The translations under genes were made by a program, and so were the position numbers. 41,918 nt of DNA from Deltaproteobacteria bacterium (GTDB taxonomy: Bacteria > UBA10199 > JADGCS01), in assembly GCA_015228875.1 (NCBI GenBank), contig JADGCS010000030.1, positions 1-41,918 of the forward strand, written 5' to 3'. The notes beneath the pieces were generated by a model, which had not been told where the DNA came from, ran no database searches, and worked only from the letters and a program-made list of their open reading frames with translations. Below, one piece after another: positions 1-8,918 of the stretch. How positions within the stretch are numbered: position 1 is the first letter of the stretch; every line of letters starts with the position of its first letter.

Positions 1-2
1 TT

Positions 3-910
3 GTTTTTAGAGTCATTAACGACAGTACTTTAAGGGCGCTCGAACTTATCAAGGGCAGGATCGACCTTGTTCAAAACAACTGCCCCTTTGTCATGATCCC
101 TTTTTTAAAAACAAAAAAGATCTTCTGTTTAAAAAAGACACAGGCATCAATTTTTCTTACATGGCCTTTAATCTCAAAAATGAGTATTTAAAAAACAAAA
201 AAGTGAGAGAGGCCATTGCCCTGTCTATCGACCGGGACAAGATCATCACATACAAGCTCGCCGGCATGGCGCTCCCCGCAGATTCCCTGATGAACCCTGA
301 TCACTGGGCGCGTCATCGCGGGTTAAAACCCTACACATACGATATTGAAAAGGCAAAAAGGCTCCTCGACGAGACTCCGTTTAAGGACCCCGATGGGACA
401 GGCCCGCTCCCCCGCTTTGGGCTTGTGTACAAAACATCTTCGGTGAGAGAGCGCATTGAAATTGCCGAACTCATCGCCGAGGGCCTCAAGCGTGTGGGCA
501 TTCATGTTACGGTCAAGCCGTACGAGTTTGGCACATTTTATCAGGATATCAGACAGGGTGATTTTGACATCTTCACCTTGACATGGGTGGGTTTGAGTGA
601 CCCCGATATTTATTACGACATCTTTCATTCAAGCAATGTCCCTCCACATGGTGCAAACAGGGGGTTTTATGTCAACAGCACTGTTGATGATCTGCTTGAA
701 AAATCGCGAACAGAAATAAACCGCGAAAAGAGCAGGGAGATTTATCACCGCATTCAGCAGATCATCTACGATGATTTTGTTTATGCCCCGCTGTGGTATG
801 AGAGTAATTACGTGTTTATGAATCGCGCGTTAAACGGGTATAACCTGCGGCCTGATGCCAGTTTTAGCGGGCTTGCGGGTGTGAGTATTGGGGTTGTGGC
901 ATCTCCCTGA
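3..910 (+). CDS. Oligopeptide ABC transporter substrate-binding protein (C-terminal part, apparent -1 frameshift)
   Basis: This is the C-terminal part of a family 5 (DppA/OppA-type) solute-binding protein, which captures peptides or similar solutes outside the inner membrane for an ABC permease. The 5' end lies outside the window. From base 3 one frame reads VFRVINDSTLRALELIKG, typical of this family, up to about base 119. The homology then continues one frame back, as DLLFKKDTGINFSYMAFN, to the stop at 910. Typical features follow: KVREAIALSIDRDKI and a C-terminal lobe ending WYESNYVF. The frames meet at A AAA AAG (113-119), which lies in the correct phase for a -1 slip. No strong stem-loop is obvious downstream. 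An ATG at 161 begins the intact part but falls inside the conserved domain, so it is not a credible native start. The cause could be a true frameshift, a lost A in a homopolymer, or a sequencing error. Confidence 0.75.
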
Positions 911-951
911 AAACAGTCGGCTGACAGTCGTTGGCAAGTTTGGGGATCACA

Positions 952-1602
952 TCAAGGCTTTTCTGCCCTGTCCAGACACTCTGCCCTGTATGTTCTGTCA
1001 TCCACCTTGGTGAGTTGTTTAACCTGCGCGGGAGTGAGAAGTTTGGTGTGTGGTATGGTCAGCAAATATTCGGCGATAAACCAGACCGGTTTGCGGGTTG
1101 TCGTCCAGTTTAAATGATCAAAGCGTGAGAGATTAACAGGGCGCGAAAAGGTGCGTAAGGTTCGCTTGAGGCGAGACACGTTAAAATAAACATGAAAGTA
1201 GCTCATGATGAGTTCGCGCAGCGAACGGTACACCGGTTCCCTCCAGCGGCACCCTGTATAATTTGATTTGCCGATGGCCCCCCAACATCCCTTAATTTGA
1301 TACACAGCCAGTACATGATCTGTGTCTCTGTCAGCCTCCATGTCGATAATCAAGGGGGGAAAACCGATCAAGCGTAGGGCCGCGGCGGCAAAGATTGACC
1401 CTTCAAGGCAGTGCGCCGTTTCTTCTTCGAGCACGCGACGTGGAGACCATGCTGTATCCTGAAGATGATAAGGCAGGGCATCCATATATTTTTGTATGCC
1501 GTACGGGGTTTTCATGCTTTTAATTTTTTTTATTTCGGCAGGTGTAAAACCAGCAGCCTCGGTGGAGCCAAATAGGGATGGGGGGTTTTTGGTTTTTTGC
1601 AT
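952..1602 (-). CDS. Transglutaminase-like (cysteine protease fold) protein
   Basis: A 216-residue protein with no signal peptide. The core resembles the transglutaminase-like superfamily: Cys65 in ETAHCLEGSIFAAAAL at the start of a helix, His96 in DTDHVLAVY on a strand, and GKSNY (Asn114) as a possible third polar residue. Proteins of this fold can be proteases, amidases or transglutaminases; nothing here identifies the substrate. It converges on the binding-protein gene (ends 910) and is divergent from the metallopeptidase-like gene at 1893, so it is probably transcribed alone. No strong ribosome binding site precedes the ATG at 1602, and a start slightly further in is possible. The family call is by motif only. 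Confidence 0.6.
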   Translation of the reverse strand: MQKTKNPPSLFGSTEAAGFTPAEIKKIKSMKTPYGIQKYMDALPYHLQDTAWSPRRVLEEETAHCLEGSIFAAAALRLIGFPPLIIDMEADRDTDHVLAVYQIKGCWGAIGKSNYTGCRWREPVYRSLRELIMSYFHVYFNVSRLKRTLRTFSRPVNLSRFDHLNWTTTRKPVWFIAEYLLTIPHTKLLTPAQVKQLTKVDDRTYRAECLDRAEKP

Positions 1603-1795
1603 TATCCGGTTTTCTATCCGTTAAGCAAGGCCATGGTCAACCTGTGTTTGATTTTTGGAACAGACAAATTCAGGGTTAAAAAACAAAGAAACTTTTAAAA
1701 AATAATCCCGATAACATAAACAGGACGTGTTTGATACACCGAGGCCTTTAAAAGAGGCTTTAGATCCCTGTGATCGCTGCCTCACAAGGCTGTAT

Positions 1796-1883
1796 AACCT
1801 TGGAAGGTTTTTTCTACGCGTTTCGGCATCAATTTTCGCATGGTGTCCGCCCGCGTAGTGTTTTCCGCTTTATGCGGGTTATG
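1796..1883 (+). repeat. Leader repeat, short form, copy 1
   Basis: First of four copies of a modular element. It begins with the palindrome AACCTTGGAAGGTT followed by a T run, continues through CTACGCG...CGCGTAG (inverted repeat), and ends with the small hairpin CCGCTTTATGCGG and GGTTATG. This copy lacks the central 48-nt hairpin module of the long form. It points toward the downstream gene, and its final ATG (1881) is in frame with that gene. Seen directly by comparison with 8919-9010, 25897-26036 and 36729-36867. Confidence 0.85.
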
Positions 1884-1892
1884 GGAGTGCTG

Positions 1893-2834
1893 ATGAGTTC
1901 AATTGGTCCAAGTGATAATTATCGATCGGCCCAAGGTGTGGCATTACCTGAGAAACTACCCGCTGAGCTGCCAAACCAGTACAGAACAAGCGTTGACCTT
2001 GATGGTGACGGGCTTGTCAGGGGACGGCAGGAAAACAACCTTGCCAGCAGCTACCTGTCATACTACGTACCGGATCTTTTCAGTCCCCTCCTGAGCAGGG
2101 AGATGGCCAGCTATATTCAGCACCTGATCTTTGTAAACGAGGAAAAGCAGGAGATCACTGTCTACGGCACAACTATTAAAATAGAAGGAGAAGACAAGGT
2201 CACTGCCCCCCAACTCTGGCAAATAGCGCACGGCCTTCATGCGTTTCCTGCAGGCAGGATCCGCGAGATTTTTGGTGGAAATGCGCCACCGAGGATTGTC
2301 GTTGCAGAGCAGGCACGGTGGTTTCTTCGTAACAATGATATCCTGGAGGCAACAAACAGTTTCTTTGAGTTCAACGTCATCGGTCCTATTCGCAGTCTTT
2401 TGGGCGCAACGAATGTTGTCGCTGGCCTTTTTTGTGGCAAAGACAACACCATCTTTCTTGACCCGAACTATCTCACGCCCGAGATTGTGATTCACGAATT
2501 TGCGCACAGGGTGCTTATGCAGGGTGACAACAATGCGAGCACAGAGACCGGAGAATGGGAGTATGCAACAGAAAATAGCAACATATTTGATGAGGCGCTC
2601 CAGCCTGGGCTGCACTGCTTGGACAGTCTAACTGCCGATCATGAGCAGCCCTACTGTAACGCACAGGAAGCAGGGGCCTATGTCCTGACCAGTTTTTTTT
2701 ACCACGAAGAAAAATCGTTAAAACTCGAAGGCCCCCTTGGCACGTATTTTGACACAACCATCCGGCCCTTTGTTGATCAAGGGATGATTGACTATGATTT
2801 TATTAGAGCCAACCCGCTTGTGATAGAAGATTAA
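1893..2834 (+). CDS. Putative zinc metallopeptidase (HEFAH motif)
   Basis: A 313-residue protein of unknown family. It contains HEFAH at residues 201-205, an HExxH zinc site. About 55 residues later NAQEAGAYVLTSFF offers Glu259 as a possible third ligand, which would fit a gluzincin-like metallopeptidase. DLDGDG near residue 35-40 looks like a calcium loop. No signal peptide or membrane segment is visible. The frame is open upstream to 1770, but that part is translated leader repeat, so it is not trusted. I chose ATG 1893 because GGGAG lies five bases before it; ATG 1881 (the last codon of the repeat) is the main alternative. The substrate is unknown, and peptidase activity is inferred from the motif alone. 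Confidence 0.6.
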   Translation: MSSIGPSDNYRSAQGVALPEKLPAELPNQYRTSVDLDGDGLVRGRQENNLASSYLSYYVPDLFSPLLSREMASYIQHLIFVNEEKQEITVYGTTIKIEGEDKVTAPQLWQIAHGLHAFPAGRIREIFGGNAPPRIVVAEQARWFLRNNDILEATNSFFEFNVIGPIRSLLGATNVVAGLFCGKDNTIFLDPNYLTPEIVIHEFAHRVLMQGDNNASTETGEWEYATENSNIFDEALQPGLHCLDSLTADHEQPYCNAQEAGAYVLTSFFYHEEKSLKLEGPLGTYFDTTIRPFVDQGMIDYDFIRANPLVIED

Positions 2835-3201
2835 GGACACACCTTTTTACTCCGTCTTACACCTTTTAACACCCTTTACACCTCCGTCCTACACACCACT
2901 CACATTCCTGCTTCGTCACATTCATAGCTGCCACAGCGTTTAAAAGACAGGGCAATGGACATCTGTGTGTATACTAAAAATTCAATTTAACATCATTATA
3001 ACAATACATATCTTTATAAATTTACAATAATTACAAATAGTTTAAGTGTTTATTAATCATACTAAGAATACTGCTAGTATTCACTTTATACACAACTCTC
3101 GTGACTTTAAACCGATAATTCAAATAGAATAGAGATGAAGGCAACACGGTGTCGCCTTTATAAGCAAAACGTAAGTGGGTCATAAAAAAAGAAAGGTAAG
3201 T
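2835..3201. other. Intergenic region, no gene seen
   Basis: About 370 bases between the metallopeptidase-like gene and the lipoprotein gene. The middle (about 2980-3100) is very AT-rich and probably carries the promoter of the lipoprotein gene, but I could not pick one -35/-10 pair with confidence. No convincing ORF or RNA gene is visible. A hairpin at 3138-3158 is listed separately. Confidence 0.5.
3138..3158 (+). promoter_or_regulatory. Hairpin in leader of the propeller lipoprotein gene
   Basis: AAGGC-A-ACAC pairs with GTGT-C-GCCTT around a single G, giving a near-perfect palindrome 44 bases before the start codon. It could be an operator or a leader hairpin. No T run follows, so it is not a terminator. 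Its function is unknown. Confidence 0.4.
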
Positions 3202-5343
3202 ATGAAAACATGCAACACTTTAAAAATGGGTGCTGTGATAATTTTAGCAATCACCATCATTGCCTGTGGACAGGCAAACACCACAGATGGTCCACCAAAA
3301 CCTCCGCCACCTCCAAAAAACAACCCCAGTATCAAACTGACAAAATACAACAGTGCCAGCGAAGCCCTCGAAGACTACAAAAACTCTCTCATTGAACAGG
3401 CAAAACAGGATCTCGAATCCTACGCCACATGTGATCAGTACTATTATTACGATTACGATTCCGAAGACGGTCAGACCATGTCTTCACCAACAACCGCAGG
3501 CAATCCCATGCCTTCTACAGATGACGCATCGTCTGATGCGGGAGACATGGCCGCCGATGCTGCAGGCACACAAACAAGCGCTCCAGATTCGGAGATCGCC
3601 ACCTTTACAGGCACAAACCTGCAGGAAGACAACGTCGACGAATCAGACATCATCAAGACAGACGGGCAATATATATATGTTGCCACAGATCTGGGCATCG
3701 ATATTTTTCTTGCGTGGCCCACAGACCAGTTTAAAAAGCTCGCAACCTACAAGACAAGCAACAAACCACAACACCTCTACCTTGATGGCGAACAGATCAT
3801 AGCAATCTCCAGCCCACATAATACCGCCGTTTCCCTTATACGTGTTGAGTTTATCAACGTATCAGACCCCGCAAAGCCTGAGCTTGCAAGGGTCAAAGAG
3901 ATCGAAGGGATCTTGCAAAGCAGCCGTCTTGTAGACGGTGTGTTGCACCTTGTCCTGTCATCAACAAAATCGTCGTACTACTATACAATTTACCCCGATG
4001 ATTTCTGGCAAAAAAGAAGTAAAATCTGCACATCCAATAACGCAGGCTCAAGCCCGGCAGCGCTTACAGAAATGATCAATCAGGCAGTCAAGGAAAACGA
4101 AGAAGCAATCGCAGCCTTAACACTCGATGACGTCCTGCCAGCGCACGGCAATGGCGGTGAGCTTCAGCCCATCAACTGTGCAGACGAAGCAAACTGTCTG
4201 TTTAATATCTATCGCGAGGATGTTTATAAAGATGACCTCGCTTATGGCATTACCATTACGGGACTGATCAGCCTTGATACCTCCAACAAAACAAAAGAGA
4301 CCATCACCCTGATCAGGGGCAGTGCGCATCAGGTCTACGCCTCAACCGAGTCAGTGTATTTTGTCTCGTCTGCATACCTTGAGACGGAGGAAAACACATA
4401 TGAATACTTTTCAAGGATTCACAAATTCTCTATCAAGGCCAAAGGTAGTCTTAATGAATACTTTGGTTCCGGCATGGTGGCAGGTTCGACGCTCAACAGT
4501 TTTTCCATGGGCGAATACAAAAACACTTTCAGGGTTGCGACCACAACCGGGTCATGGGGTAATTCAAACAATCAGGTCTTCGTCCTTGACGCCACTGATC
4601 AGGATCTTAAGGTGTTGGGCAAGATCGAAAACATCGCAGAAGGCGAAACAATCTACGCCGCACGTTTTTTCGGCGACAGGGGCTATCTGGTCACATTTAA
4701 AAAAATCGACCCCTTCTTTGTGATCGATCTTAAAGACCCGGCAAACCCTGTCATCAAGGGCGAGCTTAAGATGCCCGGGTTTTCGAGCTACCTCCACATA
4801 CTCAACAACGATCATGTGATCGGCTTAGGTAAAGACGGCGATGATATGGGCGACTTTGCGTGGTTTCAGGGACTCAAGCTCGCCACCTTTGATGTTACCG
4901 ATGACACAAACCCCGTCATAGATGATGAGGTGATCATCGGCGGACGTGGCACGGATTCTTACGCGCTGACAGATCACCACGCATTCACATTCGACAGGGA
5001 GTCGGGTATCCTGGCCATCCCGCTCGATTATCATTCAAAAAGTGCCGGCGGGAACAATTATGGTGCGTTTGAATACAAAGGTGTACACCTGTACTCGATC
5101 AGCGATGAGGGTGAGATCGACACACTTGCGGAGATTGAAATGCCAAGCAGTGGCGGTCAGCCAAAAAGAACCATCCTCATGGGTGACGATGAAGAAAAGG
5201 CCTTGTTTGTAATCAACAGGGACGCGCTTTATCTGTACAGCATGAGCGAGGGGCATGAACTTATCGACTCCCTGGAACTCAGTAATGACGGGAACTGTAG
5301 CGACGACTACTACTCCTACGATGATGACTGCTGGATCTACTAA
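3202..5343 (+). CDS. Lipoprotein with C-terminal beta-propeller domain
   Basis: A 713-residue exported lipoprotein. ATG 3202 is chosen over GTG 3175: it has AAAGG seven bases upstream and gives a compact signal peptide with lipobox IIAC and lipidated Cys22. A proline-rich, low-complexity linker follows. The body resembles the family of secreted proteins whose C-terminal beta-propeller is distantly related to WD40 repeats (PF09826-like), with motifs such as TNLQEDNVDESDIIKTDG, VYFVSSAYL and SGILAIPLDYH. These proteins often sit on the cell surface; their ligand is unknown. The tail is rich in Asp and Tyr. It is a single gene ending at a two-way terminator shared with the convergent transporter gene. 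Confidence 0.85.
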   Translation: MKTCNTLKMGAVIILAITIIACGQANTTDGPPKPPPPPKNNPSIKLTKYNSASEALEDYKNSLIEQAKQDLESYATCDQYYYYDYDSEDGQTMSSPTTAGNPMPSTDDASSDAGDMAADAAGTQTSAPDSEIATFTGTNLQEDNVDESDIIKTDGQYIYVATDLGIDIFLAWPTDQFKKLATYKTSNKPQHLYLDGEQIIAISSPHNTAVSLIRVEFINVSDPAKPELARVKEIEGILQSSRLVDGVLHLVLSSTKSSYYYTIYPDDFWQKRSKICTSNNAGSSPAALTEMINQAVKENEEAIAALTLDDVLPAHGNGGELQPINCADEANCLFNIYREDVYKDDLAYGITITGLISLDTSNKTKETITLIRGSAHQVYASTESVYFVSSAYLETEENTYEYFSRIHKFSIKAKGSLNEYFGSGMVAGSTLNSFSMGEYKNTFRVATTTGSWGNSNNQVFVLDATDQDLKVLGKIENIAEGETIYAARFFGDRGYLVTFKKIDPFFVIDLKDPANPVIKGELKMPGFSSYLHILNNDHVIGLGKDGDDMGDFAWFQGLKLATFDVTDDTNPVIDDEVIIGGRGTDSYALTDHHAFTFDRESGILAIPLDYHSKSAGGNNYGAFEYKGVHLYSISDEGEIDTLAEIEMPSSGGQPKRTILMGDDEEKALFVINRDALYLYSMSEGHELIDSLELSNDGNCSDDYYSYDDDCWIY

Positions 5344-5382
5344 GAGATGATGTAACATGCCTTGATGTCGTATACATTGCTG

Positions 5383-5417
5383 TTAAAAAAAAGGCCGTCT
5401 TAACGACGGCCTTTTTT
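5383..5417. terminator. Bidirectional rho-independent terminator
   Basis: Perfect 9-bp stem AAGGCCGTC / GACGGCCTT (5391-5399 and 5405-5413) with a five-base loop. It is flanked by an A run on the left and a T run on the right, so it can stop both the lipoprotein gene (+) and the convergent transporter gene (-). Confidence 0.95.
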
Positions 5418-5443
5418 ATGTGCGGTAAAAGATGAGATGATTT

Positions 5444-6871
5444 TTAACCGGTCGCACCCTGCTCTTTGACCCCCATCGCCTTCTTAAGGGGTTTAGAAAA
5501 GGCCCACATGGCAAGACCAGTGACCACGCCCAGCACCGTGAGGAACCAGAAAAATCCCGATGTAGACAGAATCTTTTCTTCGTAAAGAATACCAACGTAC
5601 CCCGATAAAATATTTCCCAGAAAACTCGACAGGAACCACATGCCCATCATCGTCGAAACAATGCGGATCGGTGAAACCTTGGTGACCAGCGAAAGCCCAA
5701 TCGGGGACAAGTAGAGTTCGCCCACGGTTAATATGAGCACGCAAAAGACCGGCCAGAACCATGACCCCTTGCCATCCCCGATGGAGTTGACCCCCGCGAC
5801 CATGACAATAAAGGACAAGCCAAGGAGGATACAGCCCATGGCCATCTTGCCCACGCTTGTAGGTTCTTTGTTGCGTTTTGCCTGCCACCGCCACAGCATA
5901 TCAAACAGAGGGGCGAGTGCAAAAATAAAGAACGGATTAAACGACTGGAACCACGTGGCAGGGACTTGAAAACCAAGGATGACCGGCCAGATTGTTTTTT
6001 CGTCGGCCCATGTCTGCATGGTATTGCCCTGCTGTTCGTAGACCGCCCAGAAAACGATATTGAGCATACACAGGGCAATCAGGGCTAAAACCCGCTTTTT
6101 TTCGTCGGCATCGAGTGGTTGCTTGGCAGGTTTTTCTCCGCTCTTGATTTCATTTTTGGTCACTGTGATATTGTCGAAGGCAAGATATTTTTGTCCCCAA
6201 GCGTAGATGATGAGCCCGCTGATCATGCCCACACCTGCGGCACCAAAACCATACCCCCAGCCCACTGTTGCGGCGAGTGTCCCACAGACAAGGTTGCACA
6301 AAAAGGCGCCAAGATTAATGCCCATATAAAAGATCGTAAAGGCGCCATCGCGGCGGGGGTCGCCCTGAGGATACAAGTTACCAACCTGCGTGGAGATGTT
6401 TGGTTTAAAGGCGCCATTGCCAATGATCAGCAGAAAAAGACCAAGAAAGAAAAAATTATCTGAGATGAGTATGAATTGCCCGATGGCCATGAGAATCCCG
6501 CCAAAGAAAACAGACTTGCGCTGTCCCCAGTATTTGTCAGCGATGTAGCCACCAAGAAGTGGTGTTAAATAGACCAACCCAGTGTACCAGCCGTAGATCA
6601 CCGAGGCATAAGCACCAATAGAGGTACCAGGATCGGAAGAGATCAGGTTACGGATAAACTCCCAACCAACCACAGAAGAGGGGTCCCCTGCAGCCCGCTC
6701 TGCCCCCCCCTGAACGATCTGACGTGAGGCAACAAAGAGGTAATTGACCATATAAAGTTTTAAAAGACCGCGCATGCCATAATACGAAAAGCGCTCCCAC
6801 ATCTCTGTAAAAAATAAAACAAACAGACCAATGGGGTGACCCAAAAATGTTTTCTCACTTTTACTGTTCAT
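5444..6871 (-). CDS. POT/PTR-family proton-coupled peptide transporter
   Basis: A 475-residue inner-membrane protein of the POT (PTR2) branch of the major facilitator superfamily, which imports di- and tripeptides with protons. The first helix carries the family motif TEMWERFSYYGMRGLL (ExxERFxYY, used in proton coupling). GYIADKYWGQRKSVFFGG and FYMGINLGAFL match the two PTR2 signatures. At least twelve hydrophobic segments are visible. The start at 6871 has AGGAGA seven bases upstream. Paired in the window with a peptide-binding protein, it suggests an organism that takes up peptides, although the two are not in one operon. Confidence 0.93.
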   Translation of the reverse strand: MNSKSEKTFLGHPIGLFVLFFTEMWERFSYYGMRGLLKLYMVNYLFVASRQIVQGGAERAAGDPSSVVGWEFIRNLISSDPGTSIGAYASVIYGWYTGLVYLTPLLGGYIADKYWGQRKSVFFGGILMAIGQFILISDNFFFLGLFLLIIGNGAFKPNISTQVGNLYPQGDPRRDGAFTIFYMGINLGAFLCNLVCGTLAATVGWGYGFGAAGVGMISGLIIYAWGQKYLAFDNITVTKNEIKSGEKPAKQPLDADEKKRVLALIALCMLNIVFWAVYEQQGNTMQTWADEKTIWPVILGFQVPATWFQSFNPFFIFALAPLFDMLWRWQAKRNKEPTSVGKMAMGCILLGLSFIVMVAGVNSIGDGKGSWFWPVFCVLILTVGELYLSPIGLSLVTKVSPIRIVSTMMGMWFLSSFLGNILSGYVGILYEEKILSTSGFFWFLTVLGVVTGLAMWAFSKPLKKAMGVKEQGATG

Positions 6872-7106
6872 TGATTATCTCCTCTATTGTGAAATGAATT
6901 TGCAAGCACCACAACCAAGCGATGCTGTGTTTTGCGTAGATGCCGACGACTGAATGCGGTTGGTCTTGATATCTGCTGTGTCATGCAGAGTCAATCCCAT
7001 TCTGGTATCAACAATACCGTGAGAAAAAAAATGGTGACCCTCATCACACCCCCCGTTTTGTGTCCTTTACAATTTTAAACCAACCCCATAGTAATCACCT
7101 CACACC

Positions 7107-7343
7107 ATGCACTACCTCTTTTACAAGGTCAACAAGGCCGATATTTTTATGATTAAGTTTCTGCTCGAAGGCTACGAGAACATGGCACAGGTGTCCACAA
7201 TCGACGAGGACCTTCCAAAAATCCAGATTTCTGTCGTGCCCGATCTTCTCGATGAATGCCTTGTGATTATCGATGACCTCAAAAAAAGATTTTTTATGCA
7301 ACAGCTTGATGAAGACTGCACCAAGAGCCAGGGAAATTACTAA
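7107..7343 (+). CDS. DUF4911-type small protein
   Basis: A 78-residue cytoplasmic protein. The segment MIKFLLEGYENMAQVSTIDE with a following short strand resembles the small DUF4911 family of anaerobic Deltaproteobacteria and relatives, whose function is unknown. It is divergent from the transporter gene and convergent with tyrS. The large palindromic repeat at 7372 lies immediately after it and could act as its terminator. No strong ribosome binding site precedes the ATG. The family name is from recall of the EGY...VSTxD pattern and should be confirmed by profile search. Confidence 0.65.
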   Translation: MHYLFYKVNKADIFMIKFLLEGYENMAQVSTIDEDLPKIQISVVPDLLDECLVIIDDLKKRFFMQQLDEDCTKSQGNY

Positions 7344-7371
7344 CCAAAATGCAACGGCTCCGCTCTTGGTT

Positions 7372-7519
7372 GCCTGTTGGGCAACCCCCTGTTTCGGAGG
7401 AGTCCTGAAAAATCATGTCACGTGACAAAATGTAAAGACATGATTTTTCAGGGTTTGAAATATTTTGCAAGCGGCAAAATTTTCAAACTTCCGGAGAAAC
7501 AGGGGGTTGCCCGACAGGC
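7372..7519. repeat. Nested palindromic element, copy A
   Basis: 148 bp with an outer stem of about 24 bp (7372-7395 with 7496-7519, one wobble) enclosing two hairpins. The first has a perfect 16-bp stem, CCTGAAAAATCATGTC with its complement. The second pairs GTTTGAAATATTTTGC with GGCAAAATTTTCAAAC (one bulge). The inner part is nearly identical to 38385-38538, but the outer stem has a different, still complementary sequence. It lies between convergent genes. It contains no ORF. Confidence 0.9.
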
Positions 7520-7544
7520 TCCTAGGCGACAGGAGATACGGGAT

Positions 7545-8738
7545 TTAACCAACCACCACTTTTTTAAATCGCCTTTTTCCCGCCTGAATCACAAACACAC
7601 CCGCCTCGCCTAAAACCATTTTGGGATCGCTCACCTTTTGCTGATTGAGTTTAACCCCCCCCTGCACCACAAGCCGCCTGGCCTCGCCATTGCTCTGTGT
7701 GAGCCCCGATCGTGTCATGATGTCCAGCAACCCAAGACCGGCGGGGACACTGTATTCTTCTATATCGGCGGGCAGTTCTTTTTTTGCAAAGATTTGTTCA
7801 AAGCCCTGCTCGGCTTTAACAGCCTCCGCGTCTCCATGAAAACGCGCCACGATTTCTGTTGCAAGCATGACCTTTGCCTGTTTGGGGTGCAGATCACCGG
7901 TCTGCACGGCAGTCTGCATGTTTTTTACCTCTGGCATCGGCCTGAAGCTTAACAGCTCAAAGTAACGCCACATCAGGTTGTCGTCGATCGAAAGAATCTT
8001 GCCAAACATGTCGAGTGGTGCGTCTTTAATGGCGATGTAGTTGTCATAACTCTTGCTCATCTTCTGGACGCCGTCAGTCCCTTCCAGCAGCGGCATCATC
8101 AGGATGACCTGAGGCGCTTGCCCTTCATCCTTTTGCAGCTGCCGCCCCATCAAGAGATTGAATTTTTGGTCGCTGCCCCCAAGCTCAACATCGGCTTTGA
8201 GTGCCACAGAATCATAGCCCTGCAACAGGGGATAAAGAAACTCATGGATGGAAATGGGCTGGTTTTCTGCGTACCGCTTTGAAAAGTCATCGCGCTCAAG
8301 CATGCGGGCCACAGTGAGTTTGGAGGCGAGCCTGATCATGCCCTCGGCGCCAAGGGCCGCGAGCCACTGGGAGTTATAAGCAACCCGCGTTTTTTCTCTG
8401 TCTAGAATTTTAAAAACCTGATCGGTGTATGTTGTGACATTTTCCCGAATCTGTGCATCTGTCAAAGGCGGGCGTGTAGCGATGCGTCCCGTAGGATCAC
8501 CAATCTTGGTTGTAAAATCGCCAATGAGAAAACAGACCTCATGGCCAAGCTCCTGAAACTGTCTGAGCTTGTTCATCAGCACTGTGTGCCCGAGATGGAG
8601 GTCTGGTGCGGTGGGATCAAAGCCCGCCTTGATGACAAGGGGTCTGTCTTGTTTGAGTTTGTTTAGCAACTCTTCTTCGTTGATGAGCTCAACACTCCCC
8701 CGTTTGATGATGTCGAGTTGTTCGTTGATTGGCTTCAA
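7545..8738 (-). CDS. tyrS: Tyrosyl-tRNA synthetase
   Basis: A 397-residue class I aminoacyl-tRNA synthetase that attaches tyrosine to tRNA-Tyr. HLGH is at 48-51 (HIGH signature), GGSDQKFN near 187-194 in the binding pocket and KMSKS at 226-230. An S4-like RNA-binding domain follows at the C-terminus ([17 protein letters not shown]). The length is normal for the bacterial type with a short C-terminal part. The start is unusual: an in-frame stop (8745-8747) is followed only by ATT, AAT and then TTG at 8738, so TTG is the likely start, without a clear Shine-Dalgarno sequence. It follows ymdB, with the leader repeat and a 33-codon ORF in between. Confidence 0.95.
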   Translation of the reverse strand: MKPINEQLDIIKRGSVELINEEELLNKLKQDRPLVIKAGFDPTAPDLHLGHTVLMNKLRQFQELGHEVCFLIGDFTTKIGDPTGRIATRPPLTDAQIRENVTTYTDQVFKILDREKTRVAYNSQWLAALGAEGMIRLASKLTVARMLERDDFSKRYAENQPISIHEFLYPLLQGYDSVALKADVELGGSDQKFNLLMGRQLQKDEGQAPQVILMMPLLEGTDGVQKMSKSYDNYIAIKDAPLDMFGKILSIDDNLMWRYFELLSFRPMPEVKNMQTAVQTGDLHPKQAKVMLATEIVARFHGDAEAVKAEQGFEQIFAKKELPADIEEYSVPAGLGLLDIMTRSGLTQSNGEARRLVVQGGVKLNQQKVSDPKMVLGEAGVFVIQAGKRRFKKVVVG

Positions 8739-8813
8739 ATTAATTCAGACCGCAAATTGCACAACACAGAATACATAGCCATTGACTCTGTCATCGTTCT
8801 TCTGCGGCCTGCA

Positions 8814-8918
8814 AGTTACTCAATTGACTTTAACGCGGTTGAATTCCTTCATTTTGCGAGGAGTGCGCCCGCCATGTTCCGTACAATACATGGCCCGCGC
8901 TCTGTCGACTTTGAAATT
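8814..8918 (-). repeat. Tail module of leader repeat (with 26-nt hairpin insert)
   Basis: Reading on the minus strand, AATTTCAAAGTCGACAGAGC and the following 80 bases are homologous to 35140-35221. This copy has an extra segment of about 26 nt, a hairpin GCCATGT...ACATGGC, that the other copy lacks. It directly follows leader repeat copy 2 and occupies the tyrS upstream region. Confidence 0.75.

Noticed and set aside
1796-1883. Leader repeat as an integron attC site
   Set aside because: The conserved end GGTTATG does not fit the GTTRRRY core, no integrase is present, and the copies are not spaced as cassettes in one direction.
1770-1892. A 41-residue N-terminal extension of the metallopeptidase-like protein
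   Set aside because: It is the translation of leader repeat copy 1. The same peptide also appears to prefix the unrelated membrane protein at 36731, so it is repeat DNA rather than a conserved domain.
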